Below, one piece after another: positions 33,317 to 40,912 of a stretch of 64,000 nucleotides of DNA. The position numbers and the translations under genes are program-made. Positions within the stretch are counted from its first letter, which is position 1; every line of letters starts with the position of its first letter. The notes under the pieces were generated by a model that worked only from the letters and a program-made list of their open reading frames with translations, did not search any database and was not told where the DNA came from. This DNA is from Harenicola maris (lineage in GTDB: Bacteria > Pseudomonadota > Alphaproteobacteria > Rhodobacterales > Rhodobacteraceae), in NCBI GenBank assembly GCA_018524345.1, contig JADQAZ010000004.1, positions 124,001 through 188,000 of the forward strand, given 5' to 3'.

Positions 33317-34399
33317 TTATCCCATCAGGCCGGGGTTAAGGATGCCGCGCGGGTCGAATTTCGCGCGCAGGCCAGCGGAGAGGGCGGCGATGGGGGGGGG
33401 CTCCGGGTGGAACAGGGGCGCGCCGCAGCCGCGCAAAAGGGTGCTGTGGCCGGGGGCAGTGATCTGCGCGCGCAGGTCTATGTTCTCCTCGGTGAGGGTC
33501 CAAATCAGCCCGCCGCCCCAATCGACCATGTGGCGATGGGGCAGGGCGGCAATCGCGGGCATATCGCTCGGCTTGACGGAGGTTCGCCAGATGCGGCCGG
33601 GCTGCCCGGCAAAGCAGGTCACATCGCGGATATCGCGCCAGAGCGCGTCATTCGCCGAGGCATCGGTTTCGATCCGCGCCGCCGCCCGCCCCGCCAGCAG
33701 GCGCAGCTGCGCACTCCGGTAAGCGACTGAGCCCGCCATCCCCTCAACCCGGATCAGGACATCACCGTCATGCCCGCGGGCCGCGCCGGTCACGCCAAAG
33801 GGGCTGCAAAGCGCCTCTGTCATCACCTGTAAATCCTCGGCAAAGGTGCCGCCCCGCCAGATCAGAGTGGCGGTGGTTTCGGGCTTGGGCAGAACCTTGA
33901 AGGCAACCTCGCTGATCACCCCCAGCGTGCCGTAGCTGCCGCAGAGCAGCTTGACCAAGTCATAGCCGGTGACATTCTTCATCACCCGCCCGCCGTTTTT
34001 CAAAACGCGGCCCGCGCCGTCCACAAACCGCAGGCCAATCAGGAAATCGCGGCAGGCCCCAAGCTGCACCCGCCGCGGGCCGGAGGCATTGCAGGCCACG
34101 GCCCCGCCAATCGTCGGCTCCCCATGGGTGCCAAGCAGGCCCCGCATCACGCCGGGTTCAAAGGGCAGCATCTGCCCCTCGGCCTCCAAGGCGGCCTCCA
34201 CCTCGGCCAAGGGCGTTCCCGCACCCGCGACCACGGTCAAGGCGCCCGGCTCATAGAGGGAAATGCCCGACAGCCCGCGGGTCGACAGCCCCTCTCCCGC
34301 GCCCGGCATCACGCGGGTTCCCCCGCCCTTGATCCGCAAGGGGCTTGTCGCCGCGCCAATCGCCTCGGCCAGCTCGGCCTCTGTTGTCGGTGTCATCAT
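33317..34399 (-). CDS. glcE: Glycolate oxidase FAD-binding subunit
   Basis: A 360-residue FAD (PCMH-type) subunit of glycolate oxidase. The flavin-binding region includes LRIKGGGTRVMPG near residue 20, VVAGAGTPLAEVEAAL, and LLGTHGEPTIGGAVACNASG. It is smaller than GlcD, as usual. ATG 34399 lies immediately after the tail of a composite repeat (34400-34457), so the repeat's AATAAGAAG supplies the only purine-rich stretch before the start. It is between glcD and glcF on the same strand. Confidence 0.93.
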   Translation of the reverse strand: MMTPTTEAELAEAIGAATSPLRIKGGGTRVMPGAGEGLSTRGLSGISLYEPGALTVVAGAGTPLAEVEAALEAEGQMLPFEPGVMRGLLGTHGEPTIGGAVACNASGPRRVQLGACRDFLIGLRFVDGAGRVLKNGGRVMKNVTGYDLVKLLCGSYGTLGVISEVAFKVLPKPETTATLIWRGGTFAEDLQVMTEALCSPFGVTGAARGHDGDVLIRVEGMAGSVAYRSAQLRLLAGRAAARIETDASANDALWRDIRDVTCFAGQPGRIWRTSVKPSDMPAIAALPHRHMVDWGGGLIWTLTEENIDLRAQITAPGHSTLLRGCGAPLFHPEPPPIAALSAGLRAKFDPRGILNPGLMG

Positions 34400-34457
34400 C
34401 TTCTTATTGGTCCAAATATCCCGGGGGAGCCCGAAGGGCGGGGGCAGAGCCCCCTTT
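34400..34457 (-). repeat. Composite hairpin repeat between glcD and glcE
   Basis: Read on the minus strand: stem GGGGGCTCTGCCCCC, stem GCCCTTCGGGC, then GATATTTGGA-CCAATAAGAAG ending directly at the glcE ATG. The AT-rich first stem of other copies is degenerate. It lies in the operon direction, after the glcD stop. Confidence 0.78.
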
Positions 34458-34480
34458 GATACAACGCTTGCCCCATGGGC

Positions 34481-35914
34481 CTAGGCCGCCCGTCTTGCGG
34501 CGCTGACGGTCAGGGGGAAGACCTTCGCGGGGTTGAGCAGCCAAGCCGGATCAAAGACGTCTTTGACGGCCATTTGAATGTCCAGGTCCTCGGGGGAAAA
34601 CTGGTGCAGCATCAGGTCGCGTTTTTCCACACCGACGCCGTGCTCTCCGGTCAGGCAGCCGCCTGCCTCGACGCAGAGCTTGAGGATCTCGGCGCCCATG
34701 GCCTCGCAGGTTTCCAGATCGCCGGGTTTGTTGGCGTCGAACAGGATCAGGGGGTGCAGGTTGCCGTCCCCCGCATGGAACACATTGGCCACGTCGAGGC
34801 CGAATTGGGCGCTGATCTCGTTCATGCGGCCAAGAACCATGGGCAGGTTGGACACGGGGATCGTGCCGTCGAGGCAGATGTAGTCGTTGATTTGCCCCAT
34901 AGCGCCAAAGGCGGATTTGCGGCCGAGCCAGATGCGGGCGCTTTCATCGGCGCTTTTGCTTTGGCGCAGTTCGACGGGGTTATGGGTTGCTGCGACTTTG
35001 AGGATTACTTCAAGCTGTTCGTCAATCTCGGCCTCTGACCCCTCGACCTCGACGATCAGAAGGGCCTCGCAATCGGGGTAGCCCGCTTGGGCGAAGGCCT
35101 CGGTCGCGCGGATGCAGGGGCGGTCCATGAACTCGATGGCGACGGGCAGGACGCCCGCCTTGATGATGTCCGCCACGCAGGCGCCCGCGGTTTCGTTGTC
35201 GTCAAAGCCCATCAGGACGGGCCGCGCGCCCTCTGGTTTGGGCAGGATGCGCAGGGTGGCCTCTGTCACCACGCCAAGCTGCCCTTCGGAGCCGCAGATC
35301 ACGCCGAGCAGGTCGAGGCCGGGGGCGTCCATATAGGCACCGCCGATCTCCATCACCGTGCCGTCCATCAAAACCATGGTCACGCCCAGCAGGTTGTTGG
35401 TCGTCACCCCGTATTTCAGGCAATGCGCCCCGCCGGAGTTCATGGCGATATTGCCCGCGATGGCGCAGGCAAGCTGGCTCGAGGGGTCGGGGGCATAGAA
35501 GAAGCCGTCCTCCTCCACCGCGCCGGTGACCGAGAGGTTGGTGCGCCCGGTTTGCACGCGGATGATGCGGTTGGGGTAGTCGGTTTCCAGCACCTCGTTC
35601 ATCTTGGCAACGCCAAGGATCACGCAGTCGGCTGTGGGCAGGGCCCCGCCCGCCAGCGATGTGCCTGCGCCGCGTGGCACCACCGGCACCCCCTCTTGGT
35701 GGCAGATTTTCAGCACATCCGAGACCTGCGCGGTTGTGGCGGGCAGAACGGCGGCGAGGGGCGGGCATTTGTAGGCTGTCAGCGCGTCGCATTCATAGGC
35801 GCGCAATTCGGCCTCGTGGTGGATGACGGCCTCCTTCGGCAGGACGCTTTCCAACAGGCCGATGACGCGGGCCTTTTTGGCGATGATCTCCGCCTTCGGG
35901 GTTGGCATGTCCAT
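34481..35914 (-). CDS. glcD: Glycolate oxidase subunit GlcD (FAD-linked)
   Basis: The catalytic FAD-linked subunit of glycolate oxidase, 477 residues. The VanA-type FAD-binding domain shows VVPRGAGTSLAGGALPTADC near residue 77 and IAGNIAMNSGGAHCLKYG near 150. The C-terminal domain ends with the typical CEAMGAEILKLCVEAGG-CLTGEHGVG region, carrying the active-site histidine. ATG 35914 is preceded by AGAGGAG. An inverted repeat ATTGGT-N11-ACCAAT lies 16 nt upstream. It heads glcDEF and faces a DUF599 gene. Confidence 0.95.
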   Translation of the reverse strand: MDMPTPKAEIIAKKARVIGLLESVLPKEAVIHHEAELRAYECDALTAYKCPPLAAVLPATTAQVSDVLKICHQEGVPVVPRGAGTSLAGGALPTADCVILGVAKMNEVLETDYPNRIIRVQTGRTNLSVTGAVEEDGFFYAPDPSSQLACAIAGNIAMNSGGAHCLKYGVTTNNLLGVTMVLMDGTVMEIGGAYMDAPGLDLLGVICGSEGQLGVVTEATLRILPKPEGARPVLMGFDDNETAGACVADIIKAGVLPVAIEFMDRPCIRATEAFAQAGYPDCEALLIVEVEGSEAEIDEQLEVILKVAATHNPVELRQSKSADESARIWLGRKSAFGAMGQINDYICLDGTIPVSNLPMVLGRMNEISAQFGLDVANVFHAGDGNLHPLILFDANKPGDLETCEAMGAEILKLCVEAGGCLTGEHGVGVEKRDLMLHQFSPEDLDIQMAVKDVFDPAWLLNPAKVFPLTVSAARRAA

Positions 35915-35929
35915 GGGGGCGCTCCTCTG

Positions 35930-35952
35930 ATTGGTAAGAAAATATAACCAAT
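35930..35952. promoter_or_regulatory. Candidate operator of glcDEF
   Basis: Inverted repeat ATTGGT-N11-ACCAAT between glcD and the divergent DUF599 gene. It overlaps the only AT-rich, -10-like sequence (TATATT on the minus strand). TTGGT/ACCAA half-sites are those of PdhR/GlcC/LldR GntR regulators, though with a longer spacer than the usual 3 nt. Confidence 0.5.
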
Positions 35953-35995
35953 TTATCTGTGTGGCAAGTCCGGCGGGTTCGGGCTAGGAAGAAAA

Positions 35996-36700
35996 ATGCC
36001 TGATTTTCCTATTCTCGACCTGTTTTCTCCCTATGACTACTTGGCTCTTGGCCTGCTGTTCGGGGCTTGGATCCTGCTCAGTTGGCGCATCGACAAGGCC
36101 GAGCAGCGGGTGCCTTCGGTGTCCTATCTGATGCGGCGGCATCAGGCCGCGTGGATGGAGCAGATGCTGCACCGCGGGAACCGGATCTTTGACAGCACCA
36201 TTATCGGCTCCCTGCGGCAGGCGACGGCCTTTCTGGCCTCTGCCAGTTTGCTGGCGATTGGCGGGTTGATGGCGGTGATGGGGGATGTGGGGCGGTTGTC
36301 CTCTATCGCGCGGGACCTGACGCAATCGGCCACGCCGCAGGCCCTGTGGGAGGCGAAGCTTTTGGTGATACTGGTGATCGTGTCCTCCTCGTTCCTGAAG
36401 TTCCTGTGGTCGAACCGTTTGTTTGGCTACTGCTCTGTTCTGATGGGGGCGGTGCCGAATGATCCGGCGGCGCCGGGGGCGGAGCTGGCGACCTTTCGCG
36501 CCGCGAAGTTTGCGGTTCTGGCCAGTCGTTCGTTCAATCGGGGGTTGCGGTCGATCTATTTCGGCCTTGCGGCGACCGCTTGGCTGTTGGGCGAGGTGGC
36601 CCTGATCGGGGCGACGGTGCTTTGCGTGATTGTGATCTCGCGGCGTGAGTTTGCCTCGGGTTCGCGGCGGGTGCTGCTGGATGAACAGGACAATTCCTAA
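35996..36700 (+). CDS. DUF599 family membrane protein
   Basis: A 234-residue integral membrane protein of the DUF599 family, function unknown. Membrane helices are visible at about residues 14-32, 75-95, 122-140 and 185-222. Conserved blocks are RNRIFDSTIIGSLRQATAFL and a short LWSNRLFGYCSVLMGAVPN. It diverges from glcD across an 81-bp promoter region. Nothing links it to glycolate use except shared upstream DNA. Confidence 0.85.
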   Translation: MPDFPILDLFSPYDYLALGLLFGAWILLSWRIDKAEQRVPSVSYLMRRHQAAWMEQMLHRGNRIFDSTIIGSLRQATAFLASASLLAIGGLMAVMGDVGRLSSIARDLTQSATPQALWEAKLLVILVIVSSSFLKFLWSNRLFGYCSVLMGAVPNDPAAPGAELATFRAAKFAVLASRSFNRGLRSIYFGLAATAWLLGEVALIGATVLCVIVISRREFASGSRRVLLDEQDNS

Positions 36701-36749
36701 CACGGAATATTGACTGCCATTTGCCCCGTGGCTGTGCGAAAACAGCCCT

Positions 36750-37109
36750 ATGAAACAGATTCTAATTGCCTCCATGATGTTGATGATACCGGGGATCGCT
36801 TTGGCCGATCCGGCGGTGGTTGAGGACGTGCATGCGCGGGCGACCGGCGACACCTGGCACTTTGAGGTGACGTTGAGCCATGGGGATACGGGCTGGGATG
36901 ACTATGCCAATGGCTGGCGTATTCTTGGCCCTGATGGCGCGGTTCTTGCCACGCGCACGCTTTTGCATCCGCATGTGAACGAACAGCCCTTCACCCGCTC
37001 TTTGAGCAATGTGAAGCTGCCTGAAGGTGCGACCTCGGTCACGATCGAGGCGAGCGATACTTTGGGCGGCTGGGGCGGCAAGAAGAAGGTTTTCACCCTT
37101 CCGAAGTAG
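36750..37109 (+). CDS. Small secreted protein, conserved hypothetical
   Basis: A 119-residue exported protein. The signal peptide MKQILIASMMLMIPGIALA is followed by a compact beta-rich domain (TWHFEVTLSHGDTGWDDYAN, WRILGPDGAVLATRTLLHPH). That looks like an immunoglobulin-like or fibronectin-like fold, with conserved His and Trp residues. Function unknown. Its last 17 nt overlap the convergent FAD oxidase gene. Confidence 0.78.
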   Translation: MKQILIASMMLMIPGIALADPAVVEDVHARATGDTWHFEVTLSHGDTGWDDYANGWRILGPDGAVLATRTLLHPHVNEQPFTRSLSNVKLPEGATSVTIEASDTLGGWGGKKKVFTLPK

Positions 37110-38184
37110 CGGCACCTGAAAAGCGTGCGGGATTTAGGGCCGCGACGGTTTCGGGCCCGAGCAGCGGCGCGCGCGCGAGGGTCAGGTCGGCCGTTAGTCG
37201 CGCGGCGGCTGGGGCGGTTTGAAAACCGTAGCCGCCTTGGCCCGCACACCAGATGAAATCCGGCTCTGCCCCGTCGGGGCCAATGACCAGCGCCCTGTCG
37301 GGCGCAAAGCTGCGCAGCCCTGCCCATGTGGCGAGGGGGCGGGTGGGTTCCTCTGTCACATAGGCGCTGTAGCGATAGAGCGCCTCGGCGATCACCATAT
37401 CATCGGCCCATGCGTCTTGGGGTGGCATTGGCTCCTCCTCTGAAGGGGAGACGATCAGCCCGCCCGCATCGGGCTTGGCATACCAGCTTTCGCCCAGTGC
37501 ATCGACGAAGGGCCAGTTTGACACATCATGCCCGCCCGGTGCGGCCAGCCGCGCCATGGAGCGCCGCAGGGGCTGTATCCCGAGGGGGGCGATGCCCGCG
37601 ATCTGCGCGACCGTGTCGGCCCATGCCCCAGCGGCGTTGATGATCTTGGCCGCCTGCCATGTCTGATCCCCCGCTGTGACATGCCAGAGGCCCTGTTTGC
37701 GGGTGATTGCGGTGATGCGAGCCTTGGTCACCAGCTGCGCCCCCGCTGCCTTGGCGCGGCGCAGGTAGGTTTGCAGCATCAGGTCCGTGTCGAGGTCGAA
37801 GGCATCGGAATAGAGCGCGGCGCGGGTGGCGGTTTCTGGGTTCAGGATGGGCAAGAGGCGCTGTGCCTCTGGGATGGAGATTTCCTTGGCGTCGAAGCCC
37901 TCGGCCTCGGCCGCGAAGGCGCTGTCCTGCCCCTCTGTGCCCAGCAGGAGGAAGGCGCGTTTGCTGAGGATGCCCATGTCGTGGTGGGAGGGGGCGCTTG
38001 CGGAATTGAGGGCGCAGACCACCGCGTTGCCGTAGTTTTCAAGGAACATCGCGGCGGAGCGGCCGGTGGCGTGATAGCCGGGGGCGTCCTCTGCTTCCAC
38101 GATCAGGGTGGAGCCATGAGGGGCGAGTTCGGCGGCGGCGGAGGCGCCTGCGATACCGGCGCCGATGATGAGGAAGTCAAACAT
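37093..38184 (-). CDS. FAD-dependent oxidoreductase, D-amino-acid-oxidase/glycine-oxidase-like
   Basis: A 363-residue DAO-fold enzyme. The FAD motif FDFLIIGAGIAGASAAAEL starts at residue 2, GYHATGRSAAMFLENYGN follows, and the C-terminal CAGQGGYGFQTAPAAARL closes the flavin site. Such enzymes oxidise amines or 2-hydroxy acids, producing H2O2 or reducing an electron acceptor; the substrate is not evident. The start codon is 1 nt after a 14-bp stem (38186-38215) that would hide any ribosome site. Its 3' end overlaps the small secreted protein gene. Confidence 0.9.
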   Translation of the reverse strand: MFDFLIIGAGIAGASAAAELAPHGSTLIVEAEDAPGYHATGRSAAMFLENYGNAVVCALNSASAPSHHDMGILSKRAFLLLGTEGQDSAFAAEAEGFDAKEISIPEAQRLLPILNPETATRAALYSDAFDLDTDLMLQTYLRRAKAAGAQLVTKARITAITRKQGLWHVTAGDQTWQAAKIINAAGAWADTVAQIAGIAPLGIQPLRRSMARLAAPGGHDVSNWPFVDALGESWYAKPDAGGLIVSPSEEEPMPPQDAWADDMVIAEALYRYSAYVTEEPTRPLATWAGLRSFAPDRALVIGPDGAEPDFIWCAGQGGYGFQTAPAAARLTADLTLARAPLLGPETVAALNPARFSGAATSEG

Positions 38185-38185
38185 A

Positions 38186-38215
38186 AGCCCGATCTTGCCA
38201 AGGCAGGATCGGGCT
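38186..38215 (-). promoter_or_regulatory. Stem-loop abutting start codon of the FAD oxidoreductase
   Basis: Arms AGCCCGATCTTGCC and GGCAGGATCGGGCT pair over 14 bp with one wobble and a 2-nt minimal loop. It falls between the 38-residue peptide gene and the oxidoreductase ATG at 38184. It could terminate the peptide transcript or restrain translation of the next gene. No T-run follows on the minus strand. Confidence 0.6.
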
Positions 38216-38223
38216 GACCAGCG

Positions 38224-38340
38224 CTATTCGCCGGTTTGTACAGAAACGCTTGGGGAGCTCGCCGGTTGCCCTGCGTTGGAGGTCAGCGACAGGGACAGCA
38301 AAAAGATCGTGGTGGCGATCGAAACTAGAACTACACGCAT
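38224..38340 (-). CDS. 38-residue secreted or membrane peptide
   Basis: A very short gene. ATG 38340 is preceded by GGGGAGG at good spacing. The product starts MRVVLVSIATTIFLLSLSL and is followed by TSNAGQPASSPSVSVQTGE: a basic start, a hydrophobic stretch and a possible signal-peptidase site (SNA-GQ). The mature part would be about 15 residues and rich in Ser/Pro. It lies between the phosphatase and the FAD oxidoreductase, with a stem-loop just after its stop. No family is recognised, and the evidence is the ribosome site plus the signal-like composition. Confidence 0.5.
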   Translation of the reverse strand: MRVVLVSIATTIFLLSLSLTSNAGQPASSPSVSVQTGE

Positions 38341-38437
38341 TGGCGGCCTCCCCAAGAATACTCTTACAGTGACCTGTCTAAACGGGGTCTGCAGAGTGTT
38401 CAGGGGGAAGAATACCGGCTTGGTCACCGCAGGGGGG

Positions 38438-38917
38438 TTAGCTGGTGGCCTTGATCGAGGTCAGCCAGTCCTCTTGCATGGTGCTTTCGATCGCCTCGTC
38501 AAAATGGGAGCGCACGAGGGCGATAGCGTCCTGCGGCTCCATCCCCTGTTCGATCAGGGTGAAGGCGGCAAGAAGGCCGCTGCGTCCGGCGCCGTATTGG
38601 CAGGAGCAGGCCACGGTTTCGCCATTGACCAGACGGGCGCGGATATCGGCCCAAAGGGCGGGCCATTTGGCCATGAATTCGGCGCGCGGCACCTCGAAAT
38701 CGACGATGGGCATGAAATGCAGGGTCAGCCCGCTGTCGCCCGCCGCCTGTTGCAGGAAGGCAAAGCTGCCCTCGGGCAGTTCCTGTTCCTCGGTCAGGAT
38801 GACAAAGAGCTTGGCGCCGAGTTTGGCCATTTTCTGTGTCGTCAGGGCCATGGCCTCGGCGTCGATATAGGCGCTTCCGTCAACGGAGGTTTCAAGGCCG
38901 GGAAAACCGGCCATCAT
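38438..38917 (-). CDS. Protein tyrosine/dual-specificity phosphatase family protein
   Basis: About 159 residues with the cysteine phosphatase signature CQYGAGRSG (CX5R) near residue 108 and an upstream general-acid region. The core fold is that of small bacterial dual-specificity phosphatases. The first ATG is 38917 (TTG 38920 also possible), with no clear ribosome site. The frame stays open upstream and encodes IPCPLGGHLMMAGFPG, which looks like the family's normal N-terminal strand, yet there is no start codon before the TAG near 38990. The N-terminus may therefore be damaged or begin at a non-standard codon. Confidence 0.75.
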   Translation of the reverse strand: MMAGFPGLETSVDGSAYIDAEAMALTTQKMAKLGAKLFVILTEEQELPEGSFAFLQQAAGDSGLTLHFMPIVDFEVPRAEFMAKWPALWADIRARLVNGETVACSCQYGAGRSGLLAAFTLIEQGMEPQDAIALVRSHFDEAIESTMQEDWLTSIKATS

Positions 38918-39093
38918 CAAATGGCCGCCCAGAGGGCAGGGGATTTGACTTCTGATCGATGTGTCGCTGAAGGATTCGATGGCCTAATTTCCGATTTGTT
39001 TAGGTTTCTGGGGTGATTCCGTGGTCCGGTGTATACTTGTACCGCCAATATTGCTATCAATTAGCTAACGACCACTCAAAAGAAGCACTCACG

Positions 39094-39714
39094 ATGAACC
39101 TACCTATTCGCCAATCTGCCAATGAAATGGCCGCGATCCTGCGTCGCAGGATTTGCTTTTCCAAAGGCACGGAGAACGAAAAACTGCACGAGGGGACGCT
39201 TGCGGTTGAATTCGGTGTCTCGCGGACGCCCATTCGGCAGGTGTTGCAACGGCTGGCCTATGAGCGACTGATCGAGGTGCGTTCGGGTGTTGGCAGCGTG
39301 ATGGTGCCCCTGAGCGAGGATCGCCGCGAGCAGGAGCATAAGGTGGCCTGCGCCATGCTGAACGCGGCGGCGGAATGTGCGCAGGAAGAGGCGATCAGCG
39401 CCTCCCTGCGTCTTGAGGTGCATAGCCTTGGGGCGGCGGCCTCTGTTCTGCGCGAGGGCGAGGAGGAGCTGTTCTTTGAAACCCGCGCCAAGCTTTTGGA
39501 AGTTTTGGCAAAGCTGATCCCTGACGAGATTTTGCGTGACGGGTTCCGGTCAAGCTACTGGCGGTTGATCCGTTGGAAGATGCGGGCCATGGGGACCAGT
39601 CAGGAGCTGGTCGAGATGCAGCGTTTGGCGCAGATGCTGTCTGCGGCGACGGATGCTGCGGAAACCGGCGGTGTGCCGGACCTGCTCAAGGTGATCGCGG
39701 AGGCGGAGGCCTAG
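39094..39714 (+). CDS. GntR family transcriptional regulator
   Basis: A 206-residue regulator. The winged helix is clear (MAAILRRRICFSKGTENEKL, then EFGVSRTPIRQVLQRLAYERLIEVR). The C-terminal helical domain is shorter and more divergent than typical FCD domains. ATG 39094 begins MNLPIRQSANEM and fits the family better than the 27-residue longer frame. It diverges from the phosphatase side and ends at a shared bidirectional terminator. GGTGTATACTTGTACC at about 39028-39043 upstream contains GTATAC and could be its own operator. It is the closest regulator gene to glcDEF. Confidence 0.85.
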   Translation: MNLPIRQSANEMAAILRRRICFSKGTENEKLHEGTLAVEFGVSRTPIRQVLQRLAYERLIEVRSGVGSVMVPLSEDRREQEHKVACAMLNAAAECAQEEAISASLRLEVHSLGAAASVLREGEEELFFETRAKLLEVLAKLIPDEILRDGFRSSYWRLIRWKMRAMGTSQELVEMQRLAQMLSAATDAAETGGVPDLLKVIAEAEA

Positions 39715-39746
39715 GACAGCTGTTTTTATTTCGGCTCTGCAATAAA

Positions 39747-39773
39747 AAAGCCCCGCCAAACAGGCGGGGCTTT
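39747..39773. terminator. Bidirectional terminator between GntR and BMP genes
   Basis: An 11-bp perfect stem AAAGCCCCGCC / GGCGGGGCTTT with loop AAACA, with A-rich sequence before and T-rich after, so it works on both strands. It separates two convergent genes. Confidence 0.9.
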
Positions 39774-39794
39774 GATTTTGGTTGATCTGCCGCG

Positions 39795-40868
39795 TTACTG
39801 CGGGATTTCGCCTTCCAGACCCTCAACATAGAAGTTCATGCCGGCAAGGGTGCCGTCGTCGGCTGTTTCGCCCTCGGCCAGCCATGCGGAGCCGTCCTGC
39901 TTGTTCAGGGGGCCGGAGAAGGGGTGGTAGGCGCCGGATTTGATGTCTTCGATCATCTGCTCTGCCTCTGCACGGACATCGGCGGGGATTTTGTCGGACA
40001 TTTCAGCGAAGGCGACCATGCCGGGCTCAATGCCGTCCCATGTGTCTGTGCTTTCCCATGTGCCATCCATAACGGCCTTAACTCGGGACACGTAGTAGGG
40101 GGCCCAGTCGTCGATGATGGCGGTCAGCTGTGCCGTGGGGCCGAAGTTCTTCATGTCGGAGGCTTGGCCAAAGGCGACGATGCCTTTTTCCTCGGCGATG
40201 GTCATGGGCGCGGTGGAGTCGGTGTGCTGCATGATCACGTCTGCGCCCTGTTCGATCAGGGCATTGGCGGCGTCAGCCTCTTTCGCGGGGTCGAACCATG
40301 TGTAGACCCAGACAACCTTGAATTCGACATCGGGGTTGACCTTTTTCGCGTGGATATAGGCCGAGTTGATGCCGCGGATCACCTCTGGAATGGGGAAGGA
40401 GGCGATGTAGCCGACGGTGTTGGTTTCGGTCATTTTACCGGCGATATGGCCGATCACGGCGCGCCCTTCATAGAAGCGGGCGGAATAGGTGGAGACGTTG
40501 TCGGCGCGTTTGAAGCCGGTGGCGTGCTCGAATTTCACATCGGGGAATTTGGCGGCGACGTTCAGCGTCGGGTCCATGTAGCCGAAGGAGGTGGAGAAGA
40601 TCAGATCGGCGCCGGAGAGGGCCATCTGGGTCATGACACGCTCTGCGTCGGCGCCCTCTGGCACGCTTTCCTGAAAGACGGTTTCGACGCTGTCGCCGAA
40701 GGCCTCTTCTACGGCGAGGCGGCCTTCGTTGTGCTCATAGGACCAGCCGAAGTCGCCAACCGGGCCAACATAGATAAAGCCCACTTTGGTTTTGTCTTGG
40801 GCCATGGCGCCGGAGGCGGCAAGGCCGAGGGCGAGGGCCGCCCCTGTAAGGATGGAATGTAGTTTCAT
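39795..40868 (-). CDS. BMP family ABC transporter substrate-binding protein (purine/nucleoside)
   Basis: A periplasmic binding protein of 357 residues, BMP/PnrA family. The signal peptide ends at AASGAMAQD, and the mature part starts KVGFIYVGPVGDFGWSYEHN, the family's ligand segment. ADLIFSTSFGYMDP and ADVIMQHTDSTAPM are further pocket segments. It is the last gene of the xdh-transporter operon, 44 nt after a permease gene, and ends at the bidirectional terminator. The linkage to xanthine dehydrogenase suggests a purine base or nucleoside as ligand. Confidence 0.93.
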   Translation of the reverse strand: MKLHSILTGAALALGLAASGAMAQDKTKVGFIYVGPVGDFGWSYEHNEGRLAVEEAFGDSVETVFQESVPEGADAERVMTQMALSGADLIFSTSFGYMDPTLNVAAKFPDVKFEHATGFKRADNVSTYSARFYEGRAVIGHIAGKMTETNTVGYIASFPIPEVIRGINSAYIHAKKVNPDVEFKVVWVYTWFDPAKEADAANALIEQGADVIMQHTDSTAPMTIAEEKGIVAFGQASDMKNFGPTAQLTAIIDDWAPYYVSRVKAVMDGTWESTDTWDGIEPGMVAFAEMSDKIPADVRAEAEQMIEDIKSGAYHPFSGPLNKQDGSAWLAEGETADDGTLAGMNFYVEGLEGEIPQ

Positions 40869-40912
40869 TTTGTAGTCTCCCGTTGGGTCGTTTTGTTATA
40901 GTGTTTAACTGG

